From Novosphingobium sp. UBA1948 (GTDB taxonomy: Bacteria; Pseudomonadota; Alphaproteobacteria; Sphingomonadales; Sphingomonadaceae): DNA of 17,867 nt. Position numbers and translations under genes: made by a program. The notes beneath the pieces were generated by a model. It did not search any database. It was not told the origin of the DNA and saw only the letters and a program-made list of their open reading frames with translations. The stretch's first letter is position 1. The number at the start of each line of letters is the position of its first letter. This document shows positions 1-6,814 of the stretch, in pieces. The DNA lies in contig DDES01000094.1 of NCBI GenBank assembly GCA_002336765.1, positions 3,949-21,815 of the forward strand. Reading direction: 5' to 3'.

Positions 1-2
1 CC

Positions 3-617
3 GTCGTGTTCGGCGTGAACCACGAAACGCTGACCGCTGACGACAAGATCGTGTCGAACGCTTCGTGCACCACCAACTGCCTCGCGCCTTTCGCCAAGGT
101 TTTGCATGAGGCGATCGGGATCGAGCGCGGCCTGATGACCACGATCCACTCTTACACCAACGACCAGAAGATCCTGGACCAGATCCACAAGGATCCGCGC
201 CGCGCCCGCGCCGCCGCGATGAACATGATCCCCACCAGCACCGGCGCTGCCGTGGCTGTGGGCGAAGTGCTGCCCGACCTGAAGGGCAAGCTTGACGGTT
301 CGTCGATCCGCGTGCCGACGCCGAACGTGTCGGTGGTGGACCTGACCTTCCAGCCCAAGCGCGACACGACCATCGAGGAAGTGAACGCTCTGCTCAAGGC
401 TGCTGCCGAAGGCCCGCTGAAGGGTGTGCTGGGCTATACCGAGGAACCGCTGGTCTCGATCGACTTCAACCACGATCCGCATAGCTCGACCATCGACGCG
501 CTGGAAACGGCCGTGATCGACGGCAAGCTGGTGCGCGTGCTCTCGTGGTACGACAACGAATGGGGCTTCTCGAACCGTATGCTCGACACCGCCGGGCAGA
601 TGGGCAAGTTCCTCTGA
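3..617 (+). CDS. gap: Glyceraldehyde-3-phosphate dehydrogenase (5'-truncated by window edge)
   Basis: Type I glycolytic GAPDH, the cytosolic enzyme that oxidises and phosphorylates glyceraldehyde-3-phosphate to 1,3-bisphosphoglycerate with NAD(P). The reading frame is open from base 3, so the start lies outside the window. About 204 residues of the usual 330-340 are present: the end of the nucleotide-binding domain and the whole catalytic domain. The catalytic cysteine is in SNASCTTNC (codon 66-68) and the catalytic histidine is in TIHSYTNDQ. The substrate-loop sequence RAAAMNMIPTSTGAA and the C-terminal SWYDNEWGFSNRM are both intact. The stop TGA is at 615-617. pgk follows 61 nt later on the same strand, the classic gap-pgk order, and its product is the next pathway substrate. 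Identification is near certain. Coenzyme preference cannot be read because the N-terminal Rossmann part is missing. Confidence 0.97.
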   Translation, partial: VVFGVNHETLTADDKIVSNASCTTNCLAPFAKVLHEAIGIERGLMTTIHSYTNDQKILDQIHKDPRRARAAAMNMIPTSTGAAVAVGEVLPDLKGKLDGSSIRVPTPNVSVVDLTFQPKRDTTIEEVNALLKAAAEGPLKGVLGYTEEPLVSIDFNHDPHSSTIDALETAVIDGKLVRVLSWYDNEWGFSNRMLDTAGQMGKFL

Positions 618-627
618 TAATACAATG

Positions 628-651
628 GGGCGGGAGGGAAACTTCCCGCCC
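628..651 (+). terminator. Stem-loop in the gap-pgk gap, weak terminator or attenuator
   Basis: An 8-bp perfect inverted repeat (GGGCGGGA at 628-635, TCCCGCCC at 644-651) with an 8-nt loop sits 10 nt after the gap stop and is followed by TTTCT. It resembles a partial intrinsic terminator that could lower readthrough into pgk, or an mRNA-stabilising 3' hairpin for gap. The U-tract is short, so full termination is unlikely. Confidence 0.4.
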
Positions 652-660
652 TTTCTGATG

Positions 661-677
661 GTAAAACGGGGTTTTAC
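661..677 (+). promoter_or_regulatory. Perfect 7-3-7 hairpin over the pgk ribosome-binding site
   Basis: GTAAAAC (661-667), GGG (668-670) and GTTTTAC (671-677) form a perfect 7-bp stem with a 3-nt loop ending one base before the pgk ATG at 679. The only G-rich sequence that could act as a Shine-Dalgarno (CGGGG, 667-671) lies in the loop and stem top. The hairpin could therefore tune initiation. This is structural inference from the sequence only. Confidence 0.4.
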
Positions 678-678
678 G

Positions 679-1875
679 ATGGCTTTTCGCAAGCTTGATG
701 ATCTGGGTGACGTGACCGGCAAGGTCGCGCTGGTGCGTGTCGATTTCAACCTGCCGATGAAGGATGGCGCGGTGACGGAGGATACCCGCGTGCGCGCGGC
801 GGCTCCCACCATCGACTATTTGGTGGGCAAGGGCGCCAAGGTGTTGCTGCTCGCCCATTTCGGCCGTCCCAAGGGGCAGCGCGCGCCCGACCAGTCGTTG
901 AGCCTTGTGGTGGGCGCTGTGGAAAAGGTGCTGGGCCGCGAGGTGATGTTTGTGCCCGAGATCGCGGGCGACATTGTGGCGCAGGCCGTGGGCATCATGC
1001 AGCCGGGCAGCGTGGCCTTGCTGGAAAATACCCGTTTCTGGGCCGGCGAGGAAAAGAACGATCCCGAACTGGTGAAGGCGATTGCCGCCAATGGCGACTT
1101 CTATGTGAACGACGCTTTCTCGGCTGCGCACCGCGCCCACGCTACGACCGAAGGCCTCGCCCACGTACTGCCCGCCTATGCCGGTCGCTCGATGCAGGCC
1201 GAACTGGAGGCTCTGGGCAAGGCGCTCGACGCGCCGGTTAAGCCCGTGGCGGCGGTTGTGGGCGGCGCGAAGGTTTCCTCGAAACTCGATGTGCTCAAGC
1301 ATCTGGTCACCAAGGTCGATCACCTCATCATCGGGGGCGGCATGGCCAACACCTTCCTCGCCGCGCGCGGTGTGGATGTAGGCAAGAGCCTGTGCGAGCA
1401 TGATCTGACCGGCACGGCCGAGGAGATCATGGACGCTGCCGATGCCGCAGGTTGCATTGTGCATCTGCCTTACGAGGTGGTGGTGTCGAAGACGTTCGAG
1501 GCCAATCCGCCGTCTTTGCGCACCTGCAACGTGCATGAAGTGGCCGCCGACGAGATGATCCTCGACGTGGGGCCGAGCGCGGTGGAAGCGCTGGCCGATG
1601 CGCTCAAGACCTGCAAGACGCTGGTGTGGAACGGGCCGATGGGCGCGTTTGAAACCGTGCCTTTCGATGCGGCCACGGTGGCCTTGGCACAGATCGCGGC
1701 CGCGCTGACGAAGGAAGGTTCGCTGGTGTCGGTGGCAGGCGGTGGCGATACCGTTGCCGCGCTGCACCATGCGGGCGTGGCGGGCGATTTCTCCTATATT
1801 TCGACCGCTGGCGGCGCTTTTCTTGAATGGATGGAAGGCCGCGAGCTTCCGGGCGTCAAAGCGCTCCAAATCTGA
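679..1875 (+). CDS. pgk: Phosphoglycerate kinase
   Basis: Cytosolic kinase that moves the acyl phosphate of 1,3-bisphosphoglycerate to ADP, giving ATP and 3-phosphoglycerate. It is 398 residues long, typical for bacterial PGK. The N-terminal substrate-binding signature VRVDFNLP (about 19-26) and the basic substrate loop HFGRPKG (60-66) are present. GGAKVSSKLDVL begins the nucleotide domain, and WNGPMGAFE and the nucleotide-binding AGGGDT follow near the C terminus. The ATG at 679 is preferred because MAFRKLDDL matches the usual PGK N terminus. An in-frame ATG at 658 (MVKRGFT-MAF) is possible, but I see no good Shine-Dalgarno for either. Upstream are two stem-loops, one covering the region just before the start. 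gap lies directly upstream, so cotranscription with partial attenuation is plausible. Confidence 0.98.
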   Translation: MAFRKLDDLGDVTGKVALVRVDFNLPMKDGAVTEDTRVRAAAPTIDYLVGKGAKVLLLAHFGRPKGQRAPDQSLSLVVGAVEKVLGREVMFVPEIAGDIVAQAVGIMQPGSVALLENTRFWAGEEKNDPELVKAIAANGDFYVNDAFSAAHRAHATTEGLAHVLPAYAGRSMQAELEALGKALDAPVKPVAAVVGGAKVSSKLDVLKHLVTKVDHLIIGGGMANTFLAARGVDVGKSLCEHDLTGTAEEIMDAADAAGCIVHLPYEVVVSKTFEANPPSLRTCNVHEVAADEMILDVGPSAVEALADALKTCKTLVWNGPMGAFETVPFDAATVALAQIAAALTKEGSLVSVAGGGDTVAALHHAGVAGDFSYISTAGGAFLEWMEGRELPGVKALQI

Positions 1876-1888
1876 GCATCTTTTTTCG

Positions 1889-1921
1889 ACCCGTCCGGTT
1901 GCAGTGCAGCACCGGACGGGT
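1889..1921 (+). terminator. Stem-loop after pgk
   Basis: An 11-bp perfect inverted repeat (ACCCGTCCGGT at 1889-1899, ACCGGACGGGT at 1911-1921) with an 11-nt loop starts 14 nt after the pgk stop. Only TTATT follows, so the U-tract is weak. A T6 run sits just before the stem at 1881-1886. It is probably a transcript-end or 3'-protective structure separating pgk from fba. Confidence 0.6.
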
Positions 1922-1937
1922 TATTCCCGCCCCGTTT

Positions 1938-1951
1938 CGCATACCTATGCG
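1938..1951. promoter_or_regulatory. Operator-like palindrome upstream of fba
   Basis: CGCATA-CC-TATGCG is a perfect 6-2-6 inverted repeat located 54 nt before the fba start. A 2-nt loop cannot form a stable RNA hairpin, so a DNA-binding site for a dimeric regulator is the likelier reading. The regulator is unknown. Confidence 0.35.
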
Positions 1952-2004
1952 TTTTATGGATGCAAAGATCTGCGATCAGGGCCTCTAACTGACAGGGAAC
2001 CGAC

Positions 2005-2916
2005 ATGACCACCAAGGCTGTCCAGAAAATCCTCGCCAACTATGAATCCGACAATCCCGGCGTGAAGGCCAATCTTTACCGGATTCTCAATCAGGGCCGT
2101 CTGGGCGGCACCGGCAAGCTGATCATCCTGCCGGTCGATCAGGGCTTCGAACATGGCCCCGCGCGCAGCTTCTCGGTCAACGCGCCCGCCTATGATCCGC
2201 ACTACCACTACCAGATGGCGATTGATGCGGGCCTTTCAGCCTATGCCGCGCCGCTGGGTATGCTGGAAGCGGGCGCCGACAAGTTTGCCGGCCAGATCCC
2301 GACCATCCTCAAGGTCAATTCGTCGAACTCGTGGGCCGGTGGCGCCAATCAGGCTGTGACCGCCAGCGTGGACGATGCGCTGCGTCTGGGTTGCTCGGCC
2401 ATCGGCTTCACCATCTACCCGGGCAGCGACGACTGCTTCGAGATGATGGAAGAGATCAAGGAAATGCGCGCCGAGGCCGCCTCGGTCGGCATCGCCACCG
2501 TGATCTGGTCCTATCCGCGCGGTCAGAACCTGCCCAAGAGCGGCGAACTGGCGCTCGATGTTGGTGCCTATGCCGCGCATATGGCTGCTCTGCTGGGCGC
2601 GCATATCATCAAGGTGAAGCTGCCCAGCAACCACATCGAGCAGGCTGATGCCAAGAAGTGCTACGAAGGCACCGACTGGTCGGCGCAGGCTGACCGCGTG
2701 AAGCATGTGGTGCAGTCGTGCTTTGCCGGTCGCCGCATTGTGGTGTTCTCGGGCGGCGCGGCCAAGGGTGCCGATGCGGTCTATCAGGATGCGCGCGACA
2801 TCCGCGACGGTGGCGGCAATGGCTCGATCATCGGCCGCAACACCTTCCAGCGCCCGCGCGAGGAAGCGCTGGCCATGCTCGACAAGCTGGTCAAGATCTA
2901 CAAGGGCAAGGAATAA
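2005..2916 (+). CDS. Class I fructose-bisphosphate aldolase, DhnA/FbaB (archaeal-type) family
   Basis: Schiff-base aldolase of 303 residues interconverting fructose-1,6-bisphosphate with glyceraldehyde-3-phosphate and dihydroxyacetone phosphate in the cytosol. LPVDQGFEHGP (42-52) is the family's N-terminal active-site strand. WSYPRG (168-173) carries Tyr170, which aligns with the general acid/base tyrosine of archaeal-type class I aldolases. HIIKVKLPS (200-208) carries the Schiff-base lysine, most likely Lys203. FSGGAAKG (248-255) and IIGRNTFQRP (275-284) form the phosphate-binding C-terminal loops. The family is distinct from metal-dependent class II Fba, whose zinc-ligand pattern is not seen. 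ATG 2005 is set by the AGGGA ribosome-binding site at 1994-1998. The gene follows pgk but is separated by a hairpin and has room for its own promoter. Family assignment is secure; residue numbers rest on memory of the family. Confidence 0.95.
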   Translation: MTTKAVQKILANYESDNPGVKANLYRILNQGRLGGTGKLIILPVDQGFEHGPARSFSVNAPAYDPHYHYQMAIDAGLSAYAAPLGMLEAGADKFAGQIPTILKVNSSNSWAGGANQAVTASVDDALRLGCSAIGFTIYPGSDDCFEMMEEIKEMRAEAASVGIATVIWSYPRGQNLPKSGELALDVGAYAAHMAALLGAHIIKVKLPSNHIEQADAKKCYEGTDWSAQADRVKHVVQSCFAGRRIVVFSGGAAKGADAVYQDARDIRDGGGNGSIIGRNTFQRPREEALAMLDKLVKIYKGKE

Positions 2917-2940
2917 ATCCTTCCCTCTGCCGGATTGCGG

Positions 2941-2978
2941 AAACGCGGGGGCCAGTACTGGCCTCCGCGTTTTTATTT
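2941..2978 (+). terminator. Intrinsic terminator after fba
   Basis: AAACGCGG (2941-2948) pairs with CCGCGTTT (2965-2972). The stem continues through a G-U wobble into the palindrome GGCCAGT/ACTGGCC, giving a near-continuous 16-bp hairpin. It is followed by TTATTT and lies 24 nt after the fba stop. This is a canonical factor-independent terminator. Confidence 0.88.
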
Positions 2979-3009
2979 GGCGTTTTTGCCGATCGCGTCG
3001 AGAAAATGC

Positions 3010-3045
3010 AAAAAACCGGTTCCCACTTTTTCGCGCGATGCTCTA
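3010..3045 (+). repeat. Candidate dispersed alphaproteobacterial intergenic repeat before thiE
   Basis: The segment has an A-run, the palindrome ACCGGT, the string TTCCCACTTTTT, then CGCGCGATGCTCTA. GCAAAAAA (3009-3016) and TTTTTCGC (3027-3034) form an imperfect inverted pair around it. From memory, very similar strings (AACCGGTT-CCCACTTTT-...-ATGCTCTA) recur between genes in alphaproteobacterial genomes, so I call it a candidate repeat unit. Only one copy is present in this window, so repetition cannot be shown here. Confidence 0.4.
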
Positions 3046-3055
3046 TGGCCGCGCC

Positions 3056-3751
3056 ATGACCGATACGCCCAGCTTCGAACACACCCGCGCGCCGACGCAA
3101 ATCTATCTGATCTCGCCCACCGATGTGGGTGGCGATTTTCCGCAGCGCCTCGAACGCGCGCTGGATGCTGGGCTCAAGGGGCGGCATCGTATCGCCGCTT
3201 TCCAGTTTCGTGTGAAGGGTCTGGACGATCATCAGGCCGCGCGTCTGGCCGAGCCGCTGCAGGCGATTTGTGCAGCACGCGACATCGCCTTTATCGTTAA
3301 TGATTCGGTCAGCCTTGCCAAGCGTCTGGGCGCCGATGGCGTGCATCTGGGGCAGGATGATCTGAAAGAGCAGGGCGGGGTGAAAATCGCGCGTCAGGAA
3401 CTGGGCGGAGACGCGCAGATCGGCGTCACCTGCCATGACAGCCGCCATCTGGCGCTGGAAGCGGGCGAAGAGGGTGCAGATTATGTCGCCTTCGGCGCAT
3501 TCTATCCCACCACCACCAAACACGTCGAGCATACCGCCGAGGCAGATCTGCTGACATGGTGGCAGAGCCTGTTCGAGATCCCCTGCGTGGCGATTGGCGG
3601 GATCACGGCTGACAATGCAGCGCCGCTGGTGCAGGCGGGGGCCGACTTTCTCGCTGTTTCGGGCGCGATCTGGCAGGGTGACGAGGCGGCGAATGTCCGT
3701 GCGCTGATGGCAGCCATCGAAAGCGCCTTCGAGGCTTCCGCCGCCGCTTAA
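3056..3751 (+). CDS. thiE: Thiamine-phosphate synthase family protein
   Basis: TIM-barrel enzyme of 231 residues that joins HMP-pyrophosphate and thiazole phosphate into thiamine phosphate in the cytosol. The HMP-PP binding set is visible: Gln50-Phe-Arg52-Val-Lys54 (FQFRVKG), Asn82-Asp83 in FIVNDSVSLAKRLGADGVHL, and Asp101 in GQDDL. The PTTTK155 phosphate loop follows GADYVAFGAFY, then AIGGI and AVSGAIW. The loop usually reading GVSTH is GVTCH here (about 123-127), a conservative change at a position that is often serine. ATG 3056 gives the usual N terminus, but an in-frame ATG at 3038 (MLYGRAM) is possible and lies inside the repeat-like element. No other thiamine genes are in the window, so ThiE versus a ThiE-like paralogue (TenI type) is not fully settled, though the substrate residues favour ThiE. 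Confidence 0.85.
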   Translation: MTDTPSFEHTRAPTQIYLISPTDVGGDFPQRLERALDAGLKGRHRIAAFQFRVKGLDDHQAARLAEPLQAICAARDIAFIVNDSVSLAKRLGADGVHLGQDDLKEQGGVKIARQELGGDAQIGVTCHDSRHLALEAGEEGADYVAFGAFYPTTTKHVEHTAEADLLTWWQSLFEIPCVAIGGITADNAAPLVQAGADFLAVSGAIWQGDEAANVRALMAAIESAFEASAAA

Positions 3752-3831
3752 AGCCGTTGGCATCCAAAGCTGTTGACTGGCATGTCAGTAGGGGCTTTCC
3801 CTCGACGCGGCGGCGTGTCATCACCGGCGCC

Positions 3832-5778
3832 ATGACACAGACATCCTCTCCCCGCGAACTGACCCTGCGCGGCATCATCCTTGGCGCTTTGCTGACCGTG
3901 GTTTTTACGGCGGCCAACGTCTATCTCGGCCTCAAGATCGGGCTGACTTTCGCTACCTCGATTCCGGCGGCGGTGATCTCGATGGCGGTGCTGCGCTATT
4001 TCAGCGGCGCGACCATTCAGGAAAACAACATCGTCCAGACCATCGCCAGCGCGGCGGGAACGCTCTCGGCGATCATCTTCGTGCTGCCCGGCCTGATCAT
4101 GATCGGCTGGTGGGTGGACTTCCCCTATTGGCAGTCGGTGGCGGTGATCGGCGTGGGCGGCATTCTGGGCGTGATGTATTCGGTGCCCTTGCGCCGCGCG
4201 CTGGTGACGGGCAGCGACCTACCCTATCCCGAAGGCGTGGCGGCGGCCGAGGTGCTCAAGGTGGGCGCCGGCGTGGGCGGCGAGGAGGAGAACCGCAAGG
4301 GTCTGGCCGCGATTGTGGCGGGCACCGGCGTTTCGGTGGGCTACACTATTCTGGCCAAGATGGGGCTGGTGGCCGAGGAAGCCGCCAAGGCTTTCCGCTT
4401 TGGCGCAGGTGGCACCGCCGCTTCGACCAGCTTCAGCCTCGCGCTGATCGGCGTGGGCCATCTGGTGGGGCTGGCGGTGGGCGCGGCGATGTTTATCGGC
4501 CTGCTGATTAGCTGGGTGGTGCTGGTCCCGCATTTCACGGCGGGCGGGCCGCCTGAGGGCACCGAACTGGCGGCTTTTGTCTCCGGTGTGTTCCGCCAGA
4601 AAGTGCGCTTCATCGGCGCGGGCACGATTGGCGTCGCGGCAATCTACACGCTGCTGCGCGTGATCGGGCCGATTGTGAAGGGGATCGCGGGGGCACTGGC
4701 TGCCTCGCGGGCGCGTGCATCGGGGCAGGGCGCTTCGCTGGCGCTGTCGGAACAGGATCTGCCGATTGGCCTTGTGGGCGCGGTGATCGCCGCCTCGATG
4801 ATCCCGATTGGCCTGCTGCTGGCCGGCTTTGCCGCAGGTGGCCCGATCGAGGAGCATTTCGCCACGGTATTGATCGCTACGGTGCTCTATGTGCTGGTGA
4901 TCGGCGTGGTGATCGCTTCGGTCTGCGGCTATATGGCGGGGCTGATCGGCGCCTCGAACAGTCCGATTTCGGGCACGGGCATCATTTCGGCACTGGGCAT
5001 TGCGCTGGTGCTGGCGGTGATTTTCGGGCGCTCGGTCGATCCGGTGGCGACCAAGGCGCTGGTGGCCTTTGCCTTGTTCGTGACGGCAATCGTGTTCGGC
5101 GTGGCAACCATCTCCAACGATAATCTGCAAGATCTGAAGACCGGCGAACTGATCGGCGCGACGCCGTGGCGCCAGCAGGTGGCGCTGGTGCTGGGCGTGG
5201 TGTTCGGCGCGCTGGTGATCCCGCCGGTGCTCAGCCTGCTCAATACCACCTTCGGCTTTCAGGGCGCGGCCAATGCCGGACCTGAAGCGCTGGCCGCACC
5301 GCAGGCGGCGTTGATTTCGGCCATTGCGCAGGGCGTGCTGGGCGGCAGCCTCGATTGGGGGCTGATTACGTTAGGCGCGGGCATCGGCGTGGTGGCGATC
5401 GTCATCGATGAAGTGCTGCGCAAGAGCGGCAAGGGCGCGCTGCCGCCACTGGCTTTGGGCATGGGCATCTATCTGCCGATGGGCCTCACCTTGCTGATCC
5501 CCGTGGGCGCGGTGATCGGCCATTTCTACAATCGCTGGGCCGAGCGAGCGAAGGATCCCGCGCTGGCCGAGCGTCTCGGCGTGCTGGCGGCCACCGGGCT
5601 GATCGCGGGCGAGAGCCTTTTCGGCGTGGTCTTTGCCGGCATTGCGGGTGCCAGCGGCAGCCCCACCCCGATGGAGGTGGTCGAACACAATGCCTTTGCC
5701 ATCCCGCTGGGCATGGCACTGTTCGCGGGCGCGATTGGCTGGCTTTACAGCGCTACCAAGCGCGCGGCGCAGCGCTAA
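3832..5778 (+). CDS. OPT-family oligopeptide transporter (inner membrane)
   Basis: Polytopic inner-membrane protein of 648 residues, the usual size for prokaryotic OPT transporters, which are thought to move small peptides or metal chelates with protons. ELTLRGIILGALLTVVFTAANVYLGLK at the N terminus is the family's first helix, starting near residue 8. QENNIVQTIASAAGT, SDLPYPEGVAAAEVLK and GASNSPISGTGI are recognisable OPT motifs. Roughly 14-16 hydrophobic helices span the chain. Late helices carry YLPMGLTLLIPVGAVIG and AGESLFGVVFAGIAG. The open frame runs back to a TTG at 3757, but ATG 3832 gives the expected MTQTSS-PRELTLRG start. No strong Shine-Dalgarno is visible. It follows thiE by 80 nt on the same strand. 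Substrate is unknown. Confidence 0.9.
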   Translation: MTQTSSPRELTLRGIILGALLTVVFTAANVYLGLKIGLTFATSIPAAVISMAVLRYFSGATIQENNIVQTIASAAGTLSAIIFVLPGLIMIGWWVDFPYWQSVAVIGVGGILGVMYSVPLRRALVTGSDLPYPEGVAAAEVLKVGAGVGGEEENRKGLAAIVAGTGVSVGYTILAKMGLVAEEAAKAFRFGAGGTAASTSFSLALIGVGHLVGLAVGAAMFIGLLISWVVLVPHFTAGGPPEGTELAAFVSGVFRQKVRFIGAGTIGVAAIYTLLRVIGPIVKGIAGALAASRARASGQGASLALSEQDLPIGLVGAVIAASMIPIGLLLAGFAAGGPIEEHFATVLIATVLYVLVIGVVIASVCGYMAGLIGASNSPISGTGIISALGIALVLAVIFGRSVDPVATKALVAFALFVTAIVFGVATISNDNLQDLKTGELIGATPWRQQVALVLGVVFGALVIPPVLSLLNTTFGFQGAANAGPEALAAPQAALISAIAQGVLGGSLDWGLITLGAGIGVVAIVIDEVLRKSGKGALPPLALGMGIYLPMGLTLLIPVGAVIGHFYNRWAERAKDPALAERLGVLAATGLIAGESLFGVVFAGIAGASGSPTPMEVVEHNAFAIPLGMALFAGAIGWLYSATKRAAQR

Positions 5779-5797
5779 TGCCCGAGGTCGGGCAGGC

Positions 5798-6190
5798 CTA
5801 GCGGTTGTTCAGCACGGTGCGGATGCAGCGCAGATCGGTGTCGCGCCCGTCCGCCGTCAGCTTGCGCAAGGTGGCGTCGGACACGCGGCGATAGCGCTGC
5901 CCCGCCTTGGGGCCGCTGGTCATGCGGATCTGGTCGCCGCTGGCCAGATAGGAGCCGCGTCCCGCCGTTGTGGTGTAGATCGAGCCTTGCAGAATGGCGA
6001 AATCCTCGGATGGCTGGCGGATACCGGCCGCTGTCATCGCGGTGCCGGGCAATTCGCACATGAAATCGCCGCGCCGGATGGTCAGCAGCGGGCCTTCGTC
6101 CTGCGCCGAGACAGGCGTGGCCAGCACCAGCAGGGTGGACATGCACAGGCATGATTGCCAGATGCTGCGCGCCGCGCTAAGGGCGCCCAT
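5798..6190 (-). CDS. Probable exported protein of unknown function, convergent with the OPT gene
   Basis: I do not recognise the family. From the ATG at 6190 the product has 130 residues, beginning with a signal-peptide-like segment (hydrophobic CLCMSTLLVLATPVSA, likely cleaved before QDEG). The mature part is about 100 residues with two cysteines, in GDFMCELPG near its start and LRCIRTVL near its end, which could form one disulfide in the periplasm. It also has a segment reading SGPKAGQRYRRVSDATLRKL. An in-frame ATG at 6229 adds 13 residues but leaves only 15 nt to the divergent efp start, so 6190 is preferred; neither start has a clear Shine-Dalgarno. The frame stays open further upstream through efp and the IMPase gene on the opposite strand, but that extension is an antisense shadow. 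Confidence 0.6.
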   Translation of the reverse strand: MGALSAARSIWQSCLCMSTLLVLATPVSAQDEGPLLTIRRGDFMCELPGTAMTAAGIRQPSEDFAILQGSIYTTTAGRGSYLASGDQIRMTSGPKAGQRYRRVSDATLRKLTADGRDTDLRCIRTVLNNR

Positions 6191-6244
6191 TCGCGCAGCG
6201 CGTGCTGTGTTCAAACTGCTCTTTTCCATCGAAGGCGAAACCCC

Positions 6245-6808
6245 ATGAAGATCAGCGGCGTCGAAATCCGCCCCGGCAACATTCTCGAATATGAAGGCGG
6301 CATCTGGAAGGTCGCCAAGACCCAGCATACGCAGCCCGGTAAAGGCGGCGCCTTCATGCAGGTCGAGATGAAGAACCTGATCGACGGGCGCAAGACCAAT
6401 GTGCGCTTTCGCAGTCAGGATACGGTGGAGAAGGTGCGCCTCGATACCAAGGATTTCCAGTTCCTCTATGCCGAGGGCGAGGATCTGGTTTTCATGGATG
6501 TGGAAACCTACGACCAGATTACCCTTCCGAGCGACCTGCTGGGCGATGCCGCAGCCTTCCTGCAGGATGGCATGACCGCCGTGCTCGAAATGTATGACGA
6601 GCGCCCGATCAGCGTGCAGCTGCCCGAGCAGGTGGAAGCCACCATCGTGGAGGCCGACGCCGTGGTGAAGGGGCAGACCGCCTCCTCGTCCTACAAGCCT
6701 GCCGTGCTGGACAATGGTGTGCGCATTCTGGTGCCGCCCCATATCGCCAGCGGCACCCGCATCGTGGTGAACGTGTACGAGCGTACCTACGTGGGCAAGG
6801 CGGATTAA
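6245..6808 (+). CDS. efp: Elongation factor P
   Basis: Ribosome-binding factor of 187 residues that relieves stalling at polyproline stretches. It has the N-terminal KOW-like domain (about 1-65), then the two OB-fold domains typical of EF-P, ending with SGTRIVVNVYERTYVGKAD. The modified tip loop reads HTQPGKGGAF, with Lys33 at the place of E. coli Lys34. A lysine there fits EpmA/EpmB-type modification rather than EarP rhamnosylation of arginine; the modifying enzymes are not in this window. ATG 6245 is supported by GAAGG at 6231-6235 and by the standard N terminus MKISGVEIRPGNILEYEG. The IMPase gene begins 6 nt after the stop, so the two form an operon. Confidence 0.97.
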   Translation: MKISGVEIRPGNILEYEGGIWKVAKTQHTQPGKGGAFMQVEMKNLIDGRKTNVRFRSQDTVEKVRLDTKDFQFLYAEGEDLVFMDVETYDQITLPSDLLGDAAAFLQDGMTAVLEMYDERPISVQLPEQVEATIVEADAVVKGQTASSSYKPAVLDNGVRILVPPHIASGTRIVVNVYERTYVGKAD

Positions 6809-6814
6809 GCAGAC

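Noticed and set aside
466..1869. 467-residue open frame on the minus strand opposite pgk
   Set aside because: It is antisense to the unmistakable gap end and pgk, has His/Arg/Gly-rich low-complexity composition typical of the reverse frame of GC-rich genes, and shows no domain.
3757..3831. Upstream TTG-start extension of the OPT transporter
   Set aside because: The extra 25 residues lack OPT character; ATG 3832 gives the standard N terminus.
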